The position numbers were made by a program, and so were the translations under genes. 19,729 nt of DNA from JAZRUF01 sp045652405. GTDB taxonomy: Bacteria > Bacillota > Clostridia > Oscillospirales > JAAYXM01. The notes beneath the pieces are model-generated. The model worked only from the letters and a program-made list of their open reading frames with translations, had not been told where the DNA came from and ran no database searches. The DNA is taken from contig JAZRUF010000006.1 in assembly GCA_045652405.1 (NCBI GenBank), positions 1 through 19,729 of the forward strand, given 5' to 3'. How positions within the stretch are numbered: the first letter of the stretch is position 1; every line of letters begins with the position of its first letter. Positions 13,773 through 19,729 of the stretch are shown in pieces.

Positions 13773-16241
13773 TTGAGCGGCATGAATATAGCGCGTGTAG
13801 CAGTTAAAGCTTGCACATACGCAATAGATAAACCTTATGATTATAAAATTCCGGAAGAGCTTTGCGGCAAAGTCAACATAGGTTGCAGGGTGCTTGTAAG
13901 CTTCGGCAGAGGAAATAGAAAAAGTGAAGCTGTCGTAATCGGACTTACGGACAGTTCAACTGCCAAGGGGCTTAAACCTATTGTGCAGCTGCTTGATGAA
14001 TCTCCGATACTTGATGCAGAGGGCGTGCGTTTGGCGCTGTGGCTTCGCGACAGATGCTTTTGTACATTTTACGATGTGATGAAAGCCATGTTACCGGCGG
14101 GGATTTGGTATCGCTTTGAGACGGTGTATACGGTTTCAAAATGCTCCGAGCATGACGTGGCAAAAAAACTTACAGAGCATTTGCCTGACGGTGAACAGAT
14201 AGTAGATTATATTTTCAGTTGCAAAGGAAAAATAACAAAGGAAACCGTAGATGAAGCCTTAAAGACAAAACAGAGTGCTCAGGTTATAGATATTCTTGAA
14301 AACAATGGAATACTTACCCTGCAAAACTCTGTGCGAAGAGGAGTAAACGATAAAACCGAGAGAATGGCACGGCTTCTGTGCTCTGAGCAGGAGCTTGAAA
14401 GATATATGAGCCAAAAACGCATAAGCGCAGGTCAACGTGATGTTCTTGAACTTCTTAAGATAAGCGGGTGTCTTTCGGTAAATGAGCTTAAGTATTTTAC
14501 CGGAGTTTCTATAAGCGTCTTTAAAACTCTTGAAAAAAATCGGATAATTGAGTTTTGTGAGCATGAGGTTTTCAGACGACCGAAAATAACTTTGGGGAAA
14601 GCAAAGGAAAAAATAAGCTTAAACCATGAGCAAAATAGGGCATATGAGGGACTGGTTTCCGATATGGATAGAAATGAGCCGTCTTGCGCCCTCCTTTATG
14701 GTGTTACCGGAAGCGGAAAAACTCTTGTCTACATCAAGCTTATTGAGCATGCACTCGCGCGGGGACAAAGTGCAATGATGTTAGTTCCTGAAATTGCGCT
14801 TACACCGCAAATGGTTGAACGGTTCAGCAGTTATTTCGGCGATAAAATAGCAATTTTGCACAGTGCGCTGGCTGCGGGTGAGCGACTTGACGAATGGAAG
14901 CGCATACGAAACGGCGATGTGCGTGTGGTAGTAGGAACCAGGAGCGCGGTTTTTGCGCCACTTGATAATCTGGGGATAATTATTTTGGATGAAGAGCAGG
15001 AGCATACTTATAAGTCCGGGAACACGCCCAGATACCATGCAAGGGATGTTGCCAAGTTCAGATGTGTTTCAAATAATGCGCTTTTACTTTTGGGTTCGGC
15101 AACCCCATCGGTGGACAGTATGTACCAGGCAAAGAGCGGGAAATATAAACTCTATTTGCTTGAAAACAGGTTCAATGAGCGCGATATGCCAAAGGTTATA
15201 ATATCCGATATGCGCGAAAGCCTAAAAGACGGAAATGTCGGATGCATAGGACCCGAATTGCGCGAGGAGTTGGAGAAAAATATTGCAAAAGGCGAGCAGA
15301 GTATACTGTTTTTAAATCGGCGTGGTGCCGGGCGATATGCAATTTGCATGGAATGCGGTGAGGTTCCGGGATGTCCTAACTGCAGTGTTTCACTAACTTA
15401 TCACTCGGCAAACGGGCGGCTTATGTGCCATCACTGCGGATATTCGGCTCACGCAAGCTCCACCTGCGAATGCGGCGGGAAGATACGCTTTGTCGGAGCG
15501 GGTACGCAAAAGGTAGAAAGCGAGCTTGAAGAACTTTTTCCGGGTGTCGGCGTTATGCGCATGGATATGGATACAACATTTCAAAAAAGTGCTCACCAAG
15601 ATATTTTAAATAAATTCAGAGATGAAAAAATACCAATTCTTCTCGGAACTCAAATGATAACAAAAGGTTTGGATTTTGAAAACGTTACTCTTGTAGGAGT
15701 TTTATCCGCAGACCAGGCACTTTATATTGATAACTATTATGCCACAGAGGATACTTTTTCACTTATAACGCAGGTTGTAGGACGTGCCGGGCGCGGGGAT
15801 AAAGAGGGTCGGGCGGTTCTTCAAACCTTATCTCCTAAGAATGCTGTTATAGAGCTTGCTGCAAAGCAAGATTATATGGGTTTCTATGAAGATGAAATTA
15901 AACTGCGTGAAATACGAAATCTTCCGCCGTTTAGGGATTTAATTTCAATTACTGTTTCAGGCGAAAGCGAAGATGCTGCCGTGCGCGGTTGCATGCGCAT
16001 ACTTGGCAAAATTTCATATGCAATGAAAAACGCTTATAGCGATATTCAAGCAGAGATTTTTGGACCTGCTGCAGCAGCAGTAGCGAAGATAAACAACCGC
16101 TTCAGGTTCAGAGTGCAGATAGGCGGGGATTTTGATAAGCGTATGCGAGCTCTGATTTCAAGCCTTATACGTGATTTTAAACTTGATAGACAAAATAATG
16201 GGCTTCAAATTTCGGTAGACGTAAACTCTGAAGAGATGTAG
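13773..16241 (+). CDS. priA: Primosomal protein N' / replication restart helicase PriA
   Basis: This 822-residue superfamily 2 helicase reloads the replisome at stalled forks. The N-terminal DNA-binding region (VKACTYAIDKPYDYKIPEEL) is followed by Walker A YGVTGSGKT (K316), Walker B DEEQEH (D406), and the zinc-binding cysteine pairs CMEC, CPNC and CHHC plus CEC in the helicase half. FVGAGTQKVESELEELFPG and QVVGRAGRG follow, as expected. I favour the TTG at 13773 because AAGGGTGGTGAG (13756-13767) ends 5 nt before it; the ATG at 13782 would be too far from that site. A terminator separates it from rpoZ, and coaBC, which often lies between them, is absent. No strong promoter is evident just upstream. 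Confidence 0.95.
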   Translation: MSGMNIARVAVKACTYAIDKPYDYKIPEELCGKVNIGCRVLVSFGRGNRKSEAVVIGLTDSSTAKGLKPIVQLLDESPILDAEGVRLALWLRDRCFCTFYDVMKAMLPAGIWYRFETVYTVSKCSEHDVAKKLTEHLPDGEQIVDYIFSCKGKITKETVDEALKTKQSAQVIDILENNGILTLQNSVRRGVNDKTERMARLLCSEQELERYMSQKRISAGQRDVLELLKISGCLSVNELKYFTGVSISVFKTLEKNRIIEFCEHEVFRRPKITLGKAKEKISLNHEQNRAYEGLVSDMDRNEPSCALLYGVTGSGKTLVYIKLIEHALARGQSAMMLVPEIALTPQMVERFSSYFGDKIAILHSALAAGERLDEWKRIRNGDVRVVVGTRSAVFAPLDNLGIIILDEEQEHTYKSGNTPRYHARDVAKFRCVSNNALLLLGSATPSVDSMYQAKSGKYKLYLLENRFNERDMPKVIISDMRESLKDGNVGCIGPELREELEKNIAKGEQSILFLNRRGAGRYAICMECGEVPGCPNCSVSLTYHSANGRLMCHHCGYSAHASSTCECGGKIRFVGAGTQKVESELEELFPGVGVMRMDMDTTFQKSAHQDILNKFRDEKIPILLGTQMITKGLDFENVTLVGVLSADQALYIDNYYATEDTFSLITQVVGRAGRGDKEGRAVLQTLSPKNAVIELAAKQDYMGFYEDEIKLREIRNLPPFRDLISITVSGESEDAAVRGCMRILGKISYAMKNAYSDIQAEIFGPAAAAVAKINNRFRFRVQIGGDFDKRMRALISSLIRDFKLDRQNNGLQISVDVNSEEM

Positions 16242-16292
16242 TTGTTGTTAAAAAGATTAATGAAAAAAACGAGCAAATATGCGTAAAAGACT

Positions 16293-16320
16293 TGTTATAA
16301 TGCGAGAAAAAAGGTATACT
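16293..16320 (+). promoter_or_regulatory. Possible promoter for def-fmt
   Basis: In the 115-bp gap after priA, TTGTTA (16293-16298), a 16-bp spacer and TATACT (16315-16320) make a plausible promoter. A second perfect TATAAT at 16296-16301 has no good -35. No hairpin terminator is visible in this gap, so read-through from priA is also possible. Confidence 0.4.
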
Positions 16321-16356
16321 TAAAATAGTATATTTGTTTGCACGGGAGGAAACAAA

Positions 16357-16812
16357 ATGGCAATCAGAAATATTTTAACCGATAACGATCCCACGCTTCG
16401 TAAAACTTCGAGAGAGGTCACTGAGTTTGATGACAGACTTCACACTCTGCTTGATGATATGAGAGAAACTATGGATGCGGCAAATGGCGTTGGTCTTGCT
16501 GCACCTCAGGTCGGCATACTTCGTCGAGTAGTGGTTATTCGCATAGACGATACGTATATTGAGCTTATAAACCCCGTAATAACAGAGATGAAAGGCGAGC
16601 AGGTAGACGCAGAGGGATGCTTGAGCTTGCCGGGTGTATGCGGAACTGTTAAACGTCCTAATTACGTTAAGGTTTCTGCGCAGGACAGACTTGGATGTTT
16701 CTTTGACGTGGGCGGAGAAGGTCTTATGGCGCGTGCGTTCTGCCATGAGATAGACCATTTGGACGGAATACTGTTTGCAGATAAGGCAGATGAAATGTTC
16801 GATGTGGAATAA
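16357..16812 (+). CDS. def: Peptide deformylase
   Basis: This 151-residue metalloenzyme removes the formyl group from the N-terminal methionine of new proteins. All three family motifs are present: GVGLAAPQVG (residues 44-53), EGCLSLP with metal ligand C88, and HEIDH with ligands H130 and H134 and catalytic E131. GGGAGG lies before the ATG. Its neighbour fmt carries out the opposite, initiator-tRNA formylating step, a classic pairing. Confidence 0.97.
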   Translation: MAIRNILTDNDPTLRKTSREVTEFDDRLHTLLDDMRETMDAANGVGLAAPQVGILRRVVVIRIDDTYIELINPVITEMKGEQVDAEGCLSLPGVCGTVKRPNYVKVSAQDRLGCFFDVGGEGLMARAFCHEIDHLDGILFADKADEMFDVE

Positions 16813-16830
16813 GCAAAGGAGAGACCGCCA

Positions 16831-17760
16831 GTGAGAGTTTTATATATGGGAACACCGGATTTTGCGGTCCCACCACTTGAGGCGCTGCTAAAGTCAGGGC
16901 ATGAGGTTTTGGCTGTCATTTCACAGCCGGACAGACCAAAAGGGCGCGGCATGAAAATGACACCGCCTCCGGTAAAGGTTGTTGCTCTGGAGAATGATAT
17001 ACCGGTTTATCAGCCGGAGAGTTTAAAAGACAATGCACTTTTGCCGATACTTGAGCAGTATAGGCCGGATGTTATTGCGGTTGTAGCATACGGAAAAATA
17101 CTTCCTGAGTACGTTTTAAAATATCCGAAATTCGGTTGCATAAATGTGCACGGTTCACTTTTGCCTAAGTACAGAGGTGCAGCTCCTATACAGTGGGCGG
17201 TTATAAACGGCGAGGAGAAAACCGGAGTATGCACGATGTTTATGGATAAAGGTCTTGATACCGGGGATGTTTTGCTTACAAAGGTTACTGACATTACATC
17301 AGACGATACCGCTGAGAGCTTATTTGAGCGTTTGGCTCCGATGGGTGCAGATGTACTTGTTGAAACGTTAAAGGAAATTGAATGTGGGAATATTCAAAGA
17401 GTTCCGCAGGATGATGCGCTCAGTACGCTTGCTCCTCCTCTTTCAAAGGAAAATGCACATATTGACTGGTCTAAAAAATCAGGAGAGATTGACTGCCTGA
17501 TTCGCGGCTGCTACAGTTGGCCGATTGCATATACATTGTGCGACGATATGCGTATAAAAATAACAAAATCAAAGCTTGGCAATGCATGCAACGCCGTACC
17601 CGGAAGTGTTATAAAAGTTGACGGTGACGGAATGACGGTTGCAGCAGGTGACGGCGGTTCTGTAATAATAAGCGAGTTTCAGCCGGAGGGGAGTAAACGT
17701 ATGGCTCCAGATGCATATTTCAGAGGACATCCAACCATGATAGGTAAGGTATTAAAATAA
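16831..17760 (+). CDS. fmt: Methionyl-tRNA formyltransferase
   Basis: This 309-residue enzyme transfers a formyl group from 10-formyltetrahydrofolate to initiator Met-tRNA. The opening MGTPDFAVPPLEAL, the catalytic-domain motif INVHGSLLPKYRGAAPIQWA (residues ~107-126), and DKGLDTGDVL are all present, followed by the C-terminal OB-like domain from about residue 205. The start is a GTG at 16831, with AAGGAGAG upstream. It begins 18 nt after the def stop, so the two are co-transcribed. Confidence 0.97.
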   Translation: MRVLYMGTPDFAVPPLEALLKSGHEVLAVISQPDRPKGRGMKMTPPPVKVVALENDIPVYQPESLKDNALLPILEQYRPDVIAVVAYGKILPEYVLKYPKFGCINVHGSLLPKYRGAAPIQWAVINGEEKTGVCTMFMDKGLDTGDVLLTKVTDITSDDTAESLFERLAPMGADVLVETLKEIECGNIQRVPQDDALSTLAPPLSKENAHIDWSKKSGEIDCLIRGCYSWPIAYTLCDDMRIKITKSKLGNACNAVPGSVIKVDGDGMTVAAGDGGSVIISEFQPEGSKRMAPDAYFRGHPTMIGKVLK

Positions 17761-17781
17761 TTTCAAGGTGGTGTCTTTTAA

Positions 17782-18477
17782 ATGTATTATTGGGGAATTG
17801 ATATAACATATATCATTTTTGTTTTACCTGCGATAATTTTTACGCTTATAGCACAGTCGAGAGTTCAGAGCACATTTAAAAAATATAGTCAAGTAAGAAT
17901 AATGCGCGGCTTTACCGGGGCTCAGATTGCGCAGGCGATGCTTAAATCGAACGGACTTGATAATGTGAGAATAGAGCATTGCAGCGGTTCGCTCAGCGAC
18001 CATTATGACCCAAAGGCAAATGTTGTGCGCTTGTCTGATAGTGTATACGGTTCAAATTCCGTCGCTGCGGCAGGCGTTGCCGCGCACGAGTGCGGTCATG
18101 CTATCCAGCATGCGGTGGGTTATGCTCCGATTAAGTGGCGAATGGCGATTATTCCGATTTCAAGGTTTGGGTCGGTCCTCGCAATGCCACTTATATTGCT
18201 GGGGTTTGTTTTTAGCTTTCAGGCCCTTGTAACAGCGGGTATAGTGTTTTTTGGCGCGGCGGTTCTCTTTCAGCTAATAACGCTTCCGGTGGAATTTAAT
18301 GCTTCAAGGCGCGCTTTAGCATCCCTTGAAATGAGCGGGACTCTTTCGGATGAAGAATTACCGAGCGCAAAGAAGGTCCTGTCTGCAGCCGCTATGACAT
18401 ATGTTGCGGCGCTCGCAGTGTCATTGGCGCAGTTTTTGCGGCTTATAATTTTGTTCGGTGGCAGACGCAGAGATTAA
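17782..18477 (+). CDS. YugP-type zinc metallopeptidase (membrane)
   Basis: This 231-residue membrane protein belongs to the Zn-dependent peptidase group typified by YugP (Pfam Zn_peptidase_2). The zinc site H102-E-C-G-H106 is present, followed by QHAVGYAPIKWR. Membrane helices occupy residues ~8-25 and ~122-175, with another near the C-terminus (~205-222). EFNASRRAL, conserved in the family, lies near residue 172. AAGGTGG precedes the ATG. Its position between fmt and rsmB is the usual one in Clostridia. The substrate is unknown. Confidence 0.93.
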   Translation: MYYWGIDITYIIFVLPAIIFTLIAQSRVQSTFKKYSQVRIMRGFTGAQIAQAMLKSNGLDNVRIEHCSGSLSDHYDPKANVVRLSDSVYGSNSVAAAGVAAHECGHAIQHAVGYAPIKWRMAIIPISRFGSVLAMPLILLGFVFSFQALVTAGIVFFGAAVLFQLITLPVEFNASRRALASLEMSGTLSDEELPSAKKVLSAAAMTYVAALAVSLAQFLRLIILFGGRRRD

Positions 18478-18501
18478 TAATAAGAAACGGAGAATATCAG
18501 A

Positions 18502-19729
18502 ATGGACGCAAGAGCGGCGGCCCTTAATACCTTAATTGCATACAGGCGCGAGGGCGCATGGTCAGAAGCGTATCTTAAGAAAATCGCGCGTTTAAATGAT
18601 ATGTCACAGCGCGATGTGGCTCTTGCGTCAAATATCTGTTATGGCGTAATCCAAAACTGCATGCTTTTGGATTTTTATATTGAATCATTTTCAAGTGTAA
18701 AAAAAATTAACCCTAAAATTCGCGATATATTGAGGATTGGCATATATCAGATTCTTTATTTAGACCGCATACCGGTAAGCGCGGCTGTAAATGAAGCGGT
18801 GAAAGCCGCTCGGGCGGATAACGCAAAAGCCGCGGGATTTGTAAACGCGCTATTGAGAAAGATTGCGGATAAGAAAGATAATTTGCCTCTACCGCAAGGT
18901 GATGAAAAATATAGGCTTTCCGTGTTAACCAGCCATCCTGAATGGTTGGTAGGCAAGTTCCTGAAAAATTTCGGACAAAATGCGGAGGAAATTCTTAAGG
19001 CAAATAACTTAGTTCCTGAAATATGTGCAAGAGTTAATTTGATAAAATGTGATGAGAAAACCGCAATAGAAGAGCTTTGGAAAGATAACGTCGGGGCGTG
19101 CGTTCATGAGTGGCTACCCGGGTGCATAGTTCTTAAAAATCCCGGGAACATTGAGGAACTTTTTGCTTATAAAGAGGGACTAATAACAGTGCAGGATACT
19201 GCAAGCCAAATAGCCGGAATGATAGTCGGGGCAAAACCGGGGGATAAGATTCTCGATGCGTGCGCAGCACCCGGCGGGAAATCTTTTGTCATGGCTCAGG
19301 AAATGGAAAATAATGGTGAGCTTTACTCGTGCGATATACATCCGCATAAGATAGATATTTTAAAAAAAGGTGCCGAAAGACTCGGTGTTTCTTGCATACA
19401 TACAGTGCTTAAAGATGCGTCGGAGTATTGCCCGGAATTTGAAAATGCATTTAATGCGGTTCTTGCGGATGTTCCGTGCTCAGGGCTTGGAATAATCCGC
19501 AAAAAACCCGATATAAGATATAAAAATCCGGATGAACTTAAAAATTTGCCGGCGATTCAGGCGGCGATTTTAAAAAATGTATCACGATATGTAAAGCCGG
19601 GCGGGGTGCTCGTATATTCAACGTGTACGGTTCTCCCGCAGGAGAATGAAAAAGTAACGGATGCGTTTTTGAAGGAAAAACCGGAGTTTGAAAAAGAAGA
19701 ATTCTATCTGCCGGGAATTTCCGGGAGTG
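18502..19729 (+). CDS. rsmB: 16S rRNA (cytosine(967)-C(5))-methyltransferase, 3' end cut by window
   Basis: This open frame runs 409 codons to the window edge without a stop; the family is usually about 440 residues, so only the last part is missing. An N-terminal NusB-like RNA-binding domain (residues ~1-140, MDARAAALNTLIAYRREGA) is followed by the SAM-dependent methyltransferase domain. It shows DACAAPGGKS (D252), DVPCSGLG with C326, and YSTCTV with C375, the two cysteines used for base activation and enzyme release. The ATG at 18502 follows CGGAG. It starts 24 nt after the metallopeptidase stop, so it belongs to the same operon. Confidence 0.95.
   Translation, partial: MDARAAALNTLIAYRREGAWSEAYLKKIARLNDMSQRDVALASNICYGVIQNCMLLDFYIESFSSVKKINPKIRDILRIGIYQILYLDRIPVSAAVNEAVKAARADNAKAAGFVNALLRKIADKKDNLPLPQGDEKYRLSVLTSHPEWLVGKFLKNFGQNAEEILKANNLVPEICARVNLIKCDEKTAIEELWKDNVGACVHEWLPGCIVLKNPGNIEELFAYKEGLITVQDTASQIAGMIVGAKPGDKILDACAAPGGKSFVMAQEMENNGELYSCDIHPHKIDILKKGAERLGVSCIHTVLKDASEYCPEFENAFNAVLADVPCSGLGIIRKKPDIRYKNPDELKNLPAIQAAILKNVSRYVKPGGVLVYSTCTVLPQENEKVTDAFLKEKPEFEKEEFYLPGISGS

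Overview
The window looks like the chromosome of a low-to-mid GC, anaerobic Firmicute of class Clostridia (Oscillospirales-like). Reasons: near-consensus sigma-A promoters, strong purine-rich ribosome binding sites, an oxygen-sensitive class III ribonucleotide reductase under NrdR-type boxes, the c-di-AMP pair cdaA-cdaR, and the Clostridia housekeeping run yicC-remA-rpoZ-priA-def-fmt-metallopeptidase-rsmB. There are no rRNA or tRNA genes, insertion sequences, phage genes or CRISPR arrays. The organism call is inference from gene content and order.

Region 1 (1-4514) is accessory carbohydrate-type metabolism. A promoter at 16-44 drives two adjacent amidohydrolase-fold genes: the first keeps its metal ligands and the second has lost them. 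Facing them across a shared hairpin terminator is an AraC-type regulator. Just upstream of it, on the same strand, lies a 46-codon remnant that looks like the first ~15 and last ~31 residues of a sugar phosphate isomerase/epimerase. Back-to-back promoters (2938-2965 minus, 2995-3023 plus) serve this unit and a divergent NagB-like sugar-phosphate isomerase/deaminase. A DUF4358-type lipoprotein converges on the NagB-like gene through a second two-way terminator.

Region 2 (4633-7587) is the anaerobic dNTP unit: promoter, two NrdR-like boxes, nrdD, nrdG overlapping by 4 bp, and a hairpin.

Region 3 (7622-12195) is a tightly packed six-gene operon that starts with the diadenylate cyclase cdaA and its regulator cdaR. 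The usual next gene, glmM, is absent. Instead come an RseC-like membrane protein, a DUF5685-type helical protein, a J-domain protein with a cysteine-rich tail, and an unrecognised membrane protein. Three consecutive products of this tail carry cysteine clusters, which makes it the most plausible under-described system here.

Region 4 (12196-19729) starts with a perfect TTGACA-17-TATAAT promoter for yicC-remA-rpoZ, ended by a hairpin terminator. Then come priA, def, fmt, a YugP-type zinc metallopeptidase and rsmB, which runs off the window end. These genes act in RNA turnover, transcription, replication restart, N-terminal formyl-Met handling and ribosome modification. The gmk gene usually found between remA and rpoZ is missing.
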